NCBI RefSeq assembly: GCF_014324365.1
Contig: NZ_QEIG01000008.1
Location: 682,001 to 746,000 of the forward strand
DNA: 64,000 nt
Direction of reading: 5' to 3'
From: Algoriphagus sp. AK58
GTDB taxonomy: Bacteria > Bacteroidota > Bacteroidia > Cytophagales > Cyclobacteriaceae
The notes below the pieces were generated by a model, which was not told where the DNA came from, searched no databases, and worked only from the letters and a program-made list of their open reading frames with translations. A program made the translations under genes and the position numbers. Below, piece after piece: positions 21,496 through 30,741 of this stretch; the first letter of the stretch is position 1; every line of letters starts with the position of its first letter.

Positions 21496-22056
21496 TCAAG
21501 GAACCAACCATTGACCTTTCCAGTCATTTGCTTTTTCAAACTGGATTCGAAGATGACCTTCTTTACTCAGTTGGAGGGCTTCGATTCGTTGAGGGCTGAT
21601 TTTTAGGACGGTGAAGAATGATTTTTTCCCCAAGTCCCAGCCCGAATCCGGACTAGAAATCACCTTTCCAGGAGGAAGTGTTCCCGTGTATTCTGACCTG
21701 CGAACTTCAGGAATCCCTTTCCAATAGCGGTCTGCTAACTCATCCTGAAAATGAACCTCTGCCATTGCCTCCACTCGGACTTGAAGCATTTTTTTGGGAT
21801 GATAAAATTGAAGAGCCACAAAGGGAGAATTCTGAATTTCTTTCACTTTTTCAGAACGGAAATCCGTAAAGACCAAAAAATCCAAACTCTGCGTCACCTC
21901 CCGCAAAACCACCGTGCGAACCTGCGGAAACCCTTTTCCCCTAGTTCCCAAATTCACAAACCGAAACGGATGCTTGGGATCCAAAGCTCCGCGATGGAGT
22001 TCATGCTTGATGGAATGCCAAATTTCGGATGGATTGTCTGAATGGAAAAAAAGCAT
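21496..22056 (-). CDS. Pyridoxamine 5'-phosphate oxidase-like flavoprotein
   Basis: 186-residue protein with the split-barrel FMN-binding fold of the PNPOx-like family. Visible family features are the N-terminal strand block GFPQVRTVVLREV, the segment FTDFRSEKVKEI and a C-terminal IQFEKAN region. True PNPOx enzymes share the overall plan, but the substrate-binding C-terminal block is not clearly preserved, so vitamin B6 oxidation cannot be claimed; a general FMN-dependent oxidoreductase is equally possible. It is convergent with frr across 46 bp and stands alone. Confidence 0.8.
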   Translation of the reverse strand: MLFFHSDNPSEIWHSIKHELHRGALDPKHPFRFVNLGTRGKGFPQVRTVVLREVTQSLDFLVFTDFRSEKVKEIQNSPFVALQFYHPKKMLQVRVEAMAEVHFQDELADRYWKGIPEVRRSEYTGTLPPGKVISSPDSGWDLGKKSFFTVLKISPQRIEALQLSKEGHLRIQFEKANDWKGQWLVP

Positions 22057-22103
22057 TTCTGGTAGATTTTCTCTCTTAACTCCAGTAAAGTAATAGAGTT
22101 CAT

Positions 22104-22214
22104 CAAAGTGAAAACTGACTCAATTATTGTTAATTACGCCACCTGACTAAGGGAATCAATATTAATTAAGTCAACTAGCTGACCGAATTTGCAATAATTC
22201 CGTCAGTCACTTTG
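22104..22214. repeat. 111-bp imperfect palindrome
   Basis: The outer arms read CAAAGTG-aaa-ACTGACTCAATTATTG (22104-22129) and, as reverse complement of 22192-22214, CAAAGTG-ACTGACGGAATTATTG. Apart from a 3-nt insert they match at 21 of 23 positions. The interior continues roughly symmetric about 22160/22161, with AATATT at the centre. It occupies most of the 201-bp gap between the PNPOx-like gene and the ECF operon. It could be a miniature element, a structured RNA gene or a large terminator. Confidence 0.75.
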
Positions 22215-22257
22215 TTTTTAGAGAATCGATTTGAAATTTCCCTTTGTCGAAATTAGG

Positions 22258-23340
22258 TCAAAAAATATTCAGGTTGACTCCCAACAACCAAAGGCTAGGA
22301 TCATTCTTTGTCCCAATAAAGGTTTCTGATTTTAAACTGATCAAGGGATTGACCACAACGCTTATCCCAAATTTCGTCCTGTTATTTTCAAAATACCCCT
22401 GAATAGTATTCTTGGAAAGATACCTGCCGAAATAAGCCCTAACCGGTGTTTTCATTGTTCCAAGGTGCATTCCGGCATTGAGAAAAAAGTTTGTGTTCTC
22501 AATAAATCTCCCTTCTTCTGACCTTGAGAGAAAGGTGTAGGTTTCACCTGAAATAAAAAAACCCTTCTTTTCTTGAGTCCACTTGTTGTATCTTTTCACC
22601 CAAAAATTTACGGATAACTCCTGATTGATTGGAAAAAGATTCCCCAAGAAATTAACCCCTAAACTATAGTCAAAGCCAATTATTTTGGTTCGCTCAATAT
22701 TCCGATAAGTGATTACCTGAGGACTTCCTGTTGGACTAATTTTCAGGTCTTTGTTGAAAATATTATCCTCATAATTTTCGTACCAGGCAAATTCCCTTCC
22801 TTGCTGATTGATAAGATCTGTGATGCCAGCATCTTTCAAAACAAGTAGTTCATCCATTTCTCCCAAAAAAAATCGGATTTCAAGCATTTTATTGATGTAG
22901 GTAAAAACCACCTCATGCCGTTGAACAGGAATCAACAATCCATCTATAAACTTCAACTTGGCGTCAGCACGCTCCGAAATCATAATTTCCTTGGTTCCGG
23001 GTCTATATCGGATCATGTATCCTTTGTTTTGATGATCTAGGTTTAGCCTATTGAAGATTTCAAAGAAACCATCAATTTCTTTTTCGAAGCCTTCAAACTC
23101 GGCAAGGGTCGCAATATTTAAGGCTGTATAGGTGATTTTTTTCTGCTCATTGACAAATAGATTTAAGGTATCGTTTACCCGCCTGAGCCGATTATTCTCC
23201 TCATCATAGGATCTGTCAAAAAATTTATTCTCCGCCTTTTCTTTTCGGACGAGAACCCCATCGGGAGTGACCTGAGCAAATCCTGTGTTTCCCCAAAACA
23301 ACAGACAAATCATCCCTATCAATTGCTTAATTCTTCGCAT
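22258..23340 (-). CDS. Secreted protein of unknown function, last gene of ECF operon
   Basis: 360 residues from the ATG at 23340, chosen because it creates a classic signal peptide (MRRIKQLIGMICLLFWGN, cleavage after GFAQ); a longer in-frame start lies within the upstream gene. I do not recognise a named family. The C-terminal half is rich in alternating hydrophobic and aromatic residues, ending LWLLGVNLNIF, which suggests an outer-membrane beta-barrel. It overlaps the preceding membrane-protein gene by 14 bp, so translation is probably coupled. Together with the sigma factor, it may be a product or sensor for envelope state; this is inference. Confidence 0.75.
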   Translation of the reverse strand: MRRIKQLIGMICLLFWGNTGFAQVTPDGVLVRKEKAENKFFDRSYDEENNRLRRVNDTLNLFVNEQKKITYTALNIATLAEFEGFEKEIDGFFEIFNRLNLDHQNKGYMIRYRPGTKEIMISERADAKLKFIDGLLIPVQRHEVVFTYINKMLEIRFFLGEMDELLVLKDAGITDLINQQGREFAWYENYEDNIFNKDLKISPTGSPQVITYRNIERTKIIGFDYSLGVNFLGNLFPINQELSVNFWVKRYNKWTQEKKGFFISGETYTFLSRSEEGRFIENTNFFLNAGMHLGTMKTPVRAYFGRYLSKNTIQGYFENNRTKFGISVVVNPLISLKSETFIGTKNDPSLWLLGVNLNIF

Positions 23341-23983
23341 AGCTATTTTTTTTAAGTGATTCAAAAACGGATCCTGTAGCATTGCCACTTGATTTGTCCA
23401 ATCCTAACAGGGTTAGTTCGTTTTTTAGATTAAATTTTTCCTGAATCAAAATCTGATCGGCGATCATCTCATTTTTTGTATTAGTCAGACTTCTTTTGAG
23501 TAAAAGGGCAGCTGGACTAAGGGATTTTGCGGAAGTAACTTCTTCCGGTTTTAAAATCTTCAAAGGCTCAACGGGTAGCTTTGGTGTAGATTCAGCAATA
23601 ACAGATGGAGGCGCTGGTTTTTCCAAAACTGAAGGTTCAACTTCTAGGACTTCTATTATTTTGGGAGAAACTTTCGATTTCACTTTGGGAAGTTCTTGTT
23701 TTGCAGGTGTCAAACTGCTTAAATCCAACTTAGGATCAGCAGGCACTCTAGTCAAACCAGTCACTAAATTCCGGTCATTAATTTTGACCTCTTCGGTTTT
23801 TGGTATCCAAAGAATAAGTGCCAAACAAGCCGCCACAGTAGCAATTGCTCCAAGAACCCATGGAAGAAAGATGCGTTTGGAATTCTTCTTGTCGATTTTG
23901 GACCAGACTTTTTCTTGCCGAAACTCGAGACCAGCTGGAAGATGGACCTCTTTATCGATATTTTTCCCTTTATTAAGACGCAT
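23327..23983 (-). CDS. Single-pass membrane protein, putative anti-sigma factor
   Basis: 218 residues: a basic cytoplasmic N terminus of about 37 residues, one membrane helix at about residues 38-60 (WVLGAIATVAACLALILWI), and a Pro/Lys/Ser-rich extracytoplasmic region. This topology and the position between an ECF sigma gene (11-bp overlap) and a secreted protein gene (14-bp overlap) fit an anti-sigma factor. There is no visible zinc-binding anti-sigma motif, so the role rests on context and topology only. Confidence 0.65.
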   Translation of the reverse strand: MRLNKGKNIDKEVHLPAGLEFRQEKVWSKIDKKNSKRIFLPWVLGAIATVAACLALILWIPKTEEVKINDRNLVTGLTRVPADPKLDLSSLTPAKQELPKVKSKVSPKIIEVLEVEPSVLEKPAPPSVIAESTPKLPVEPLKILKPEEVTSAKSLSPAALLLKRSLTNTKNEMIADQILIQEKFNLKNELTLLGLDKSSGNATGSVFESLKKNSYAKN

Positions 23984-24539
23984 GATGTATTCCGCTTATT
24001 GATAATTGAGATTTGATATAAGCCTTGGCTTTGCTCAGTTGAGATTTCGAGGTTCCTACCGAAATCCCCAGCTTTTCTGCTATTTCGGAATGAGAAAAAC
24101 CTTCGATTTCATAGAGATTGAAAACGGTTCTATATCCCTCGGGAAGCTTTAAAATCACTTCAAACAGCTCATCCGCGCTGAGTTTTTCGAATGGGTTTTC
24201 TTCAACTGAAGGAATCAGCTCATCAGGTTCCACCATCATGGGCGCTCTGTTTTGCTTTCGCAAAAACATGAGGCACTCGTTGATCAGGATGCGCTTGAGC
24301 CAAGATTCAAAGGAAAATTGGCCCCGGACTTCAAATGAAGATAAATTTTCAAATGCCTTGATGAAACCATTACTCAACAGCTCCTCCGCGTCCTCCTGAA
24401 CCCTTACATACCGCAGACAAAGTACATACATCCGTTTCCCGAATAAGTCAAAAATCGCCCGCTGCGCCTTTTGACTCCCTTTTTTTGCCTGATATATAAG
24501 TTGTTCGTCCAAAAATGATTTCGTTAAAAGCCTCTTCAA
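23973..24539 (-). CDS. ECF-type RNA polymerase sigma factor
   Basis: 188-residue sigma-70 family factor of the extracytoplasmic-function type, containing only regions 2 and 4. Region 2 is visible at about residues 25-95 (RYVRVQEDAEELLSNGFIKAF, then FESWLKRILINECLMFLRK) and region 4 at about 130-180 (LPEGYRTVFNLYEIEGFSHSEIAEKLGIS), the helix-turn-helix that reads the -35 element. It is the first gene of a three-gene overlapping operon with a putative anti-sigma factor and a secreted protein, so an envelope signal is the likely input. Confidence 0.92.
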   Translation of the reverse strand: MKRLLTKSFLDEQLIYQAKKGSQKAQRAIFDLFGKRMYVLCLRYVRVQEDAEELLSNGFIKAFENLSSFEVRGQFSFESWLKRILINECLMFLRKQNRAPMMVEPDELIPSVEENPFEKLSADELFEVILKLPEGYRTVFNLYEIEGFSHSEIAEKLGISVGTSKSQLSKAKAYIKSQLSISGIHHAS

Positions 24540-24612
24540 TCTAATAAATGACTAAAGAATAAGAAGGGTTGTCTGGGTCTTGAAAAAAAATATTGTTTCA
24601 TTTTCTAAAACT

Positions 24613-24642
24613 AAAAAGCCCCCGAGAATTAACTCGAGGGCT
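24613..24642 (-). terminator. Terminator after clpB
   Basis: Minus-strand stem AGCCCTCGAG / CTCGGGGGCT with a 6-nt loop and one G-T type mismatch, followed by TTTTTAG. It is 25 bp after the clpB stop codon. Confidence 0.85.
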
Positions 24643-24667
24643 CAATTATCAATCAACCTTCAAACTT

Positions 24668-27289
24668 TTAAACCTCCACCGTCGCATCAATATTCTTGAA
24701 ATAAACCTGCTTTTCAGCATCCAAGTCTACCAAAACAGCTGAATCATTTTTGATATAGCCTGCCAAGATCTGCTTGGAAAGTTCATTCAAGATCAACCGC
24801 TGCATGGTTCGCTTCAGCGGTCTGGCACCGAAGTTTGGATCAAAGCCCACTTCGCCCAAGTAATCCAAAACTTCTGTGGTTGCTTCAATCTCAATGTTGG
24901 ATTCAGAAAGACGCTTCTGAATTTCTCTCCATTGAATATCCACGATCTTGCGAATCACCTGCTTATTCAGCGGCTCAAACATGATTGTTTCGTCGATACG
25001 GTTCAGGAATTCTGGACGGACTGATTTTTTGAGCAACTCAAATACTTCTGCTTTGGTCTTTTCCAAAATCTCCTCCTTATTCCACTCTTCCATCTCGGCA
25101 AATCGCTCCTGAATCAGGTGCGAACCGATATTGGTAGTCAATATGATGATAGTATTCTTGAAGTTGGCAATTCGGCCTTTGTTATCAGTCAAACGACCAT
25201 CATCCAAGACTTGAAGAAGAATGTTGAACACGTCAGGGTGAGCCTTTTCAATTTCATCCAAAAGGATCACTGAATATGGCTTTCTTCTCACGGCCTCGGT
25301 CAACTGACCACCTTCATCATATCCCACGTAACCGGGAGGCGCTCCCACCAATCGGCTGACGGAGTGTCGCTCTTGGTACTCGGACATATCGATCCGTACC
25401 ATGGCGTTATCGTCATTGAAGAGGTATTCGGCAAGGGCTTTAGCCAATTCGGTTTTACCCACACCGGTAGTACCCATGAAGATAAAGCTTCCGATAGGAC
25501 GCTTGGGATCCTGTAGTCCAGCACGGCTTCGTCTCACCGCATCCGAAAGTGCGGCAATCGCTTCCCGTTGACCCGCTACTCTTCGGCCCAACTCATCTTC
25601 GAGATGCAGCAATTTTTCCCGCTCGGATTGGATCATCTTGATGACCGGAATACCTGTCCACTTGGAGACTACTGCAGCGATGTCTTCATTGTCCACTTCC
25701 TCTTTGAGAAGCGGCGAACCAGCCTGCATTTCTGCCAACTGGGATTTGAAGGATTCCAGCTTCTTCTCAGATTCCCCGATTTTTCCATATCGGATCTCAG
25801 CTACTTTCCCAAAGTCGCCTGCACGTTCTGCCTGTTCAGCTTCAAGTTTCAGCTTTTCGATGGCTTCTTTTTCCCGCTGAATGCCCATGATCACCGCTTT
25901 TTCGCTTTCCCATTTGGCTTTGACGGACTGTCTTTTTTCACCCAATTCTGCAATCTCTTTGCTCAGAATCGCTTCCTTGTCTTTGTTATTTTCTCTGCGA
26001 ATCGCTTCCCGTTCGATCTCGAGCTGCATGATTCTACGATTCAGCTCGTCTAGTTCCTGAGGAAGAGAGTCGATCTCCATTCTCAGTTTGGCGGCTGCCT
26101 CATCCATCAAGTCAATGGCCTTATCCGGCAAAAAGCGGTCAGAAATGTACCGCTGCGAAAGCTCAACAGCCGCAATGACCGCATCGTCCTTGATCCGCAC
26201 GCCATGGTGGAGCTCGTATTTGTCCTTGATTCCCCGAAGGATGGAAATCGCATCGGCAGCATCAGGTTCGTCCACAATAACCGCCTGGAATCGACGCTCA
26301 AGCGCCTTATCCTTCTCAATGTATTTTTGGTATTCCTTCAGCGTAGTCGCACCTATAGCATGGAGTTCACCTCTGGCCAAAGCAGGCTTCAGCAAATTAG
26401 CCGCATCCATAGCCCCTTCTCCTCCACCTCCGGCGCCGATCAAGGTGTGAATCTCATCGATAAAGAGGATGATCTCCCCATCCGAATCCGTCACTTCCTT
26501 GATTACGGCTTTCAATCGCTCCTCAAACTCCCCCTTGTACTTGGCGCCTGCCACGAGCAAGCCCATATCCAGGGAAATCAAAGTTTTTGACTTTAAGTTT
26601 TCCGGCACGTCACCGGAGACGATGCGCTGTGCCAAGCCTTCGACAATGGCAGTTTTACCCACTCCCGGTTCTCCAAGGAGAATAGGATTGTTTTTGGTAC
26701 GCCTGGCGAGGATCTGTAGCACCCGTCTGATTTCTTCATCACGGCCGATGACCGGGTCGATTTTACCCTTTTTGGCCAAGTCGTTCAGGTTTTTGGAATA
26801 CTTTTCCAAAGCCCTGTACTTGCTTTCTGCGTTGGGATCAGTCACTTTATTTCCTTTTCTTAGTTCCTTGATAGCTTCGATCAGTGGCTTCTCGGCCAAT
26901 CGCTGATCTTTCAACAGCTGGGCAATCGAATCACTGCCAGCTAAAATCCCCAAGAGCAAATGCTCAATGGCGACGTATTCATCCCCAAAAGTCTTGAGGT
27001 AATCTTTAGCTTTTGTCAAAGCTTGATTGGTAGCTCCCGAGAGGTAAGGCTGCTGATTGGCCCCACTTACTTTCGGAAACTTGGCAAGTTGTTCATCCAA
27101 CTTTTGCTCGATCAACTGCTTGTTTGCTCCGAGTTTCTTGAAGATAAAGTCGGTTACATTTTCATCTTCAGCGAAAATACCTTTGAGCAAGTGAGCCGTC
27201 TCAATGTTAGGTTGGCCTGCACTCATGGCAAGCTCAGCAGCTTTTTGGATGGCTTCTTGAGATTTGACAGTGAACTGCTTGAAGTCCAT
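24668..27289 (-). CDS. clpB: ATP-dependent chaperone ClpB
   Basis: Hexameric AAA+ disaggregase that works with DnaK to resolubilise aggregated proteins in the cytosol. The 873 residues show the N-terminal Clp repeats (1-145), NBD1 with Walker A GEPGVGKT at 206-213 and Walker [10 protein letters not shown], the M-domain coiled coil (about 400-525), and NBD2 with GTTGVGKT and the sensor region. The M domain separates it from ClpA and ClpC. It is monocistronic with a terminator downstream. No heat-shock operator such as CIRCE was seen upstream. Confidence 0.98.
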   Translation of the reverse strand: MDFKQFTVKSQEAIQKAAELAMSAGQPNIETAHLLKGIFAEDENVTDFIFKKLGANKQLIEQKLDEQLAKFPKVSGANQQPYLSGATNQALTKAKDYLKTFGDEYVAIEHLLLGILAGSDSIAQLLKDQRLAEKPLIEAIKELRKGNKVTDPNAESKYRALEKYSKNLNDLAKKGKIDPVIGRDEEIRRVLQILARRTKNNPILLGEPGVGKTAIVEGLAQRIVSGDVPENLKSKTLISLDMGLLVAGAKYKGEFEERLKAVIKEVTDSDGEIILFIDEIHTLIGAGGGGEGAMDAANLLKPALARGELHAIGATTLKEYQKYIEKDKALERRFQAVIVDEPDAADAISILRGIKDKYELHHGVRIKDDAVIAAVELSQRYISDRFLPDKAIDLMDEAAAKLRMEIDSLPQELDELNRRIMQLEIEREAIRRENNKDKEAILSKEIAELGEKRQSVKAKWESEKAVIMGIQREKEAIEKLKLEAEQAERAGDFGKVAEIRYGKIGESEKKLESFKSQLAEMQAGSPLLKEEVDNEDIAAVVSKWTGIPVIKMIQSEREKLLHLEDELGRRVAGQREAIAALSDAVRRSRAGLQDPKRPIGSFIFMGTTGVGKTELAKALAEYLFNDDNAMVRIDMSEYQERHSVSRLVGAPPGYVGYDEGGQLTEAVRRKPYSVILLDEIEKAHPDVFNILLQVLDDGRLTDNKGRIANFKNTIIILTTNIGSHLIQERFAEMEEWNKEEILEKTKAEVFELLKKSVRPEFLNRIDETIMFEPLNKQVIRKIVDIQWREIQKRLSESNIEIEATTEVLDYLGEVGFDPNFGARPLKRTMQRLILNELSKQILAGYIKNDSAVLVDLDAEKQVYFKNIDATVEV

Positions 27290-27494
27290 AGATAGTTGGT
27301 TAGTTAGTGGTTAAATGATCAGAAAAGAGAAGCACTTCCTCATCTATGCTCCGCGATTAAGGGCTTTCATTTTTCTTCTTTTCCTCTTTGAACAAATTAA
27401 ACTCCAAGTTGAATTTTCAGCCAGAATGGCCGAATCACCGGAAAAAAACTTGGAAAAAAGGAAAATCTGTCAGGCATAAGCTTGAAAAAAGACA

Positions 27495-27521
27495 AAAAAC
27501 AACCCCGTCAAATGACGGGGT
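27495..27521 (-). terminator. Terminator after the 164-residue secreted protein gene
   Basis: Stem ACCCCGTCA / TGACGGGGT with a 2-4 nt loop (27502-27521), followed on the minus strand by TGTTTTTTGT. Confidence 0.85.
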
Positions 27522-27526
27522 CTTCT

Positions 27527-28021
27527 TCAATTTCCTTTTTTAATCCACTCACTGGCCGGAGGCGCCTTTTTGTTTTGAATTGAATTGGTATTGATGAGAG
27601 AGGGGAAAAAGATTCTCACACGATATTGCTCCTGAGAAACAAACAATGCACTCATTCCATCGGTGACTTCAAAAACAGTTTTCGGATCCTGCTGGGCAAG
27701 CCAAGCCTGATCAAAGTCATTAAACATTCTTTTCAATGTAGAGAAGGACCCATCCGTTTTTTGAATATATACCGGCTGGGTAAGTTTACCTCCTGTGACT
27801 GTAACTTTCCCCATATAACACTCACTCTGGTTGTTGTACAGAACGGAGATGACTACCTCATATTCTCCATCTTTGGGTTGAGCAGCACCTCGGTTATGGA
27901 ACTCAATGTAGTAATCTGAGTAGCATCCTTGGACACCCTGCTTAAAAATACTTAACTCTTGTTGCGCTTGAACTTGATACAGGAAAAGGAACATCCCAAT
28001 CAGTGTTAAATAGATTTTCAT
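27527..28021 (-). CDS. Secreted protein of unknown function
   Basis: 164 residues with a clear signal peptide (MKIYLTLIGMFLFLYQVQAQ, cleavage after AQ). The mature part of about 145 residues is predicted mostly beta, with two cysteines in GCYSDYY and ECYMGKV that could form a disulfide. I do not recognise a family. It has its own terminator and stands alone between the M19 dipeptidase gene and clpB, so context gives no functional hint. It is probably periplasmic or surface exposed. Confidence 0.75.
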   Translation of the reverse strand: MKIYLTLIGMFLFLYQVQAQQELSIFKQGVQGCYSDYYIEFHNRGAAQPKDGEYEVVISVLYNNQSECYMGKVTVTGGKLTQPVYIQKTDGSFSTLKRMFNDFDQAWLAQQDPKTVFEVTDGMSALFVSQEQYRVRIFFPSLINTNSIQNKKAPPASEWIKKGN

Positions 28022-28125
28022 AAGTCAGCTTTTGTTTGTGATAGATTTTAAAAGTTTTGAGAAAACTCGGAAATCTATTCAAGTAAAAACATGACAAAAG
28101 TCTGTTTAGAAAATTTTTCTTCGGC

Positions 28126-28170
28126 TCAAAAAATCAGAATAGCCCGATTTAAATCAAACCGGACTATTCT
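28126..28170 (-). terminator. Terminator after the dipeptidase gene
   Basis: Minus-strand stem AGAATAGTCCG / CGGGCTATTCT (28136-28146 and 28160-28170, one mismatch), 13-nt loop, then GATTTTTTGAG. Confidence 0.78.
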
Positions 28171-28178
28171 GTTTCAAC

Positions 28179-29426
28179 TTAATTTGATGCAGCAAAGTCC
28201 TCCACGGCTTTCCAGACTCGGAATACATTTTTGTAACAGATCTTCTCAATATCTTCTCGAGAATAACCCCTCTTTAGCAATTCTGCGATTAGGTTTGGAA
28301 ACATTGAAACGTCTTTCAAGCCTGTAGGAAGGGAATCCCCTACCCCGTCGAAGTCCGACCCCAGCCCCACATAATCGATCCCAACCAATTTGACTACATG
28401 GTCAAAGTGGTCAGCCACTCGTTGAACGGTTGGAAAGGGATTGTTTTTCTCAGAATAATCTTTGATATAGGCCTGTGCAGCTGAATCAGTCCGGGAAAGA
28501 TTGTTTTCGGCTAACCAATTCACGATGTGTTCCCGGACTTTGGCAGAACCCGCAGCATACGCTGAATCAATAAAAGATCCTCCGAAATTGATCATCATGA
28601 CTCCCCCGTTTTTGGCCATTGCCTGAATCAGTTCATCGCTCATATTTCGTTCAAAACCCGGAGTGAATTTTCGGACAGAGGAATGAGAAGCTATGACCGG
28701 AACTTTGGTAATCGCCAAAGCATCACGGAAGGTATTGTCCGAAACGTGGCTCAAATCAACCATAATGCCCACCCGATTCATTTCAGCCACCACTTTTTCT
28801 CCAAATTCACTTAATCCTCCATGAGTAGCCGTGGTATCATAGCTTGCATCCCCGATGAGGTTGTCCTTGCCATGAGTAAGCGTGATGTATCGTATTCCTC
28901 TTTTGTAGAAATATTCCACATTGGCCAAATCATCCTCGATCCCCGCCCCGTTTTCCATTCCCATTGGGAGAGAAATCAAACCTTTAGCAAAGTTGGCCTC
29001 AATATCCGCCGGGCTGTAAGCCATCGCAAACTTATCTGGAAAAGTACTTGCCAATCGTTCAGTCATTAAAATCAAAGAATCAGCCAAAGCTTTGGATGCA
29101 CCGGGAATTGCCTGATTGCCGGCAGGAATGTAAATGGACATAAAAGGAGCATCCAGTCCACCTTCTTTGGATCGGGGATAATCAAAATTACCATCCGGTG
29201 TCCTGACAGAGACATCCAAAATCTCCCGTTGAAGCGTAAATCCTCCGACTTTCATCCGATATGGCAGATCCACGTGACCATCGACCATGATGGTGGACTG
29301 GGCGATTTCTATGGCTGCTTTAAGGCGTTCTTCATCGGACATTTGAGTGTAATCCACGGCAGCTTCTGGAGCAGCACAAGCTAAAAACAACCAAACAGGT
29401 ACTGAGGCAAAAAGGAGTTTCTTCAT
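28179..29426 (-). CDS. M19 family dipeptidase (membrane dipeptidase), lipoprotein
   Basis: Zinc dipeptidase of the renal dipeptidase family, hydrolysing dipeptides, in some members including D-residues. The 415 residues start with a lipoprotein signal ending LFLAC (Cys17). Metal ligands are visible: H51 and D53 in DGHVDLPY, the bridging glutamate in GMENGAGIEDD, and histidines in DLSHVSD and ASHSSVRKF. The predicted location is the periplasm, membrane anchored. It is divergent from the SMP-30-like gene across a 253-bp gap. Confidence 0.93.
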   Translation of the reverse strand: MKKLLFASVPVWLFLACAAPEAAVDYTQMSDEERLKAAIEIAQSTIMVDGHVDLPYRMKVGGFTLQREILDVSVRTPDGNFDYPRSKEGGLDAPFMSIYIPAGNQAIPGASKALADSLILMTERLASTFPDKFAMAYSPADIEANFAKGLISLPMGMENGAGIEDDLANVEYFYKRGIRYITLTHGKDNLIGDASYDTTATHGGLSEFGEKVVAEMNRVGIMVDLSHVSDNTFRDALAITKVPVIASHSSVRKFTPGFERNMSDELIQAMAKNGGVMMINFGGSFIDSAYAAGSAKVREHIVNWLAENNLSRTDSAAQAYIKDYSEKNNPFPTVQRVADHFDHVVKLVGIDYVGLGSDFDGVGDSLPTGLKDVSMFPNLIAELLKRGYSREDIEKICYKNVFRVWKAVEDFAASN

Positions 29427-29679
29427 GAAATGGGCTAAATTTTATTTGGCTTAAGTTAAGGTCTATTTCGGATTTGATTCGCAAAAATCCATCAATGGCA
29501 AATGGAGTCCCTAAACTCAAAAATATCAATCGACAAAATTTTTAATGGAAAGCACCTGTTAAAAAAAATGATAAGCCTGTTTTCGGTAAACAATTCCTCA
29601 AAAAACAGATTTTATTTGGAAAGGAAAAATAACCAACTTTAATGTCAGATTATAAACCAAAACAATTCCTTTATCAACT

Positions 29680-30558
29680 ATGAAAAATCTACTCAAGTAT
29701 TCCCTTTTTGGGATCTCGGCCACCTTTCTTTTTACCAACTGCGGACCTCAAAAGACCGAGGAGGTCGTAGAAGAAGTCGTGGAAGTAAAAACCCCAACTT
29801 TAACATTGCTTTGGGAGACGTCCGACTCTTTGATGACCAACGAATCTGTTCTGTTTGATGACGCTACAGGCACCCTCTATGTGTCCAATATCGAAGGCCA
29901 AGATCCACTTCAAAAGGATGGAAAAGGATCAATTGCAATTATCTCAAAAGAGGGAAAAATCCTTAATCCAGCTTGGGTAACCGGCTTGAACGCTCCAAAA
30001 GGAATGGCTATCTCCAACGGAAAGCTTTATGTCACCGATATCGATGAACTGGTAGAAATCGACATTGCCACTGCAAAAGTTTCCAACAAATGGAAAGTGG
30101 AGGGAGCACAGTTTCTAAATGATGTAGCTGCACATGAGGGTACGGTGTATTTTACAGATATGAATACAGGTAAAGTCCATGTCTATGCAGAAGGAAAGAT
30201 TTCCACAATTTCTGAAGGCAACACCAGCATCAATGGAATCGCGATTGCTGATGACGGCACCGTTTATGGGTTAGATGGATCCGGATTGAAAAAATGGAAC
30301 TGGGATGGAGGAACAGAAATAATCAACTCCACTATCACAGGCGGTGATGGTTTGGTCATTTTAGGTGACGGTAACTTTATTGCTTCAAGATGGCAGGGTG
30401 AGATCTATTTTGCTAACGATTCTACCCAAACTCTGATGCTGGACACTAAATCAGCAGAATCCAACACCGCCGACATCGGATACAATGCTGCCGAGAAAAT
30501 CGTATACGTTCCCACCTTCTTTAAAAACAAGGTGGCCGCCTACAAGCTAGATTACTAA
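29680..30558 (+). CDS. SMP-30/gluconolactonase-like beta-propeller lipoprotein
   Basis: 292 residues with lipoprotein signal FTNC (Cys21) followed by a Glu/Val-rich linker and a six-bladed-propeller type sequence (repeats around NAPKGMAISNGKLYVTDID, SINGIAIADDGTVYGLDG and GDGLVILGDGNFIAS). The family includes lactonases and other metal-dependent hydrolases, but the propeller is common and catalysis cannot be inferred. It is followed by a terminator and stands alone. Confidence 0.78.
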   Translation: MKNLLKYSLFGISATFLFTNCGPQKTEEVVEEVVEVKTPTLTLLWETSDSLMTNESVLFDDATGTLYVSNIEGQDPLQKDGKGSIAIISKEGKILNPAWVTGLNAPKGMAISNGKLYVTDIDELVEIDIATAKVSNKWKVEGAQFLNDVAAHEGTVYFTDMNTGKVHVYAEGKISTISEGNTSINGIAIADDGTVYGLDGSGLKKWNWDGGTEIINSTITGGDGLVILGDGNFIASRWQGEIYFANDSTQTLMLDTKSAESNTADIGYNAAEKIVYVPTFFKNKVAAYKLDY

Positions 30559-30575
30559 AAACAACTGTTACTCAG

Positions 30576-30602
30576 AGCCTCCTTCGGGAGGCTTATTTGT
30601 TT
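30576..30602 (+). terminator. Terminator after the SMP-30-like gene
   Basis: Stem AGCCTCC / GGAGGCT with a TTCG tetraloop (30576-30593), then TATTTGTTT. Confidence 0.85.
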
Positions 30603-30655
30603 CGATCAATCACACCACTCATGGAAAGTCACATGTGAATTAGAGTTTTTCTATC

Positions 30656-30673
30656 ACATATCCGCGGATTTGT
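30656..30673. promoter_or_regulatory. Operator-like palindrome upstream of the desaturase gene
   Basis: ACATATCCGCGGATTTGT is an 18-bp dyad with 8 of 9 paired positions matching, centred on CCGCGG. It lies 69 bp before the start codon. Two further dyads flank it: CACATGTG at 30630-30637 and TCCAAG/CTTGGA at 30706-30726. A repressor site is plausible. Confidence 0.45.
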
Positions 30674-30741
30674 CCGTACCTTTCCAGATATTAAACAATC
30701 AACCATCCAAGAGTTTAAACCTTGGATAAATCAGTACCCTA

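Noticed and set aside
29427-29679. Gap between the dipeptidase and SMP-30-like genes
   Set aside because: A TATTTTTG -7 match exists on the minus strand but without a spaced TTTG; nothing else supports a specific site, so no feature was made.
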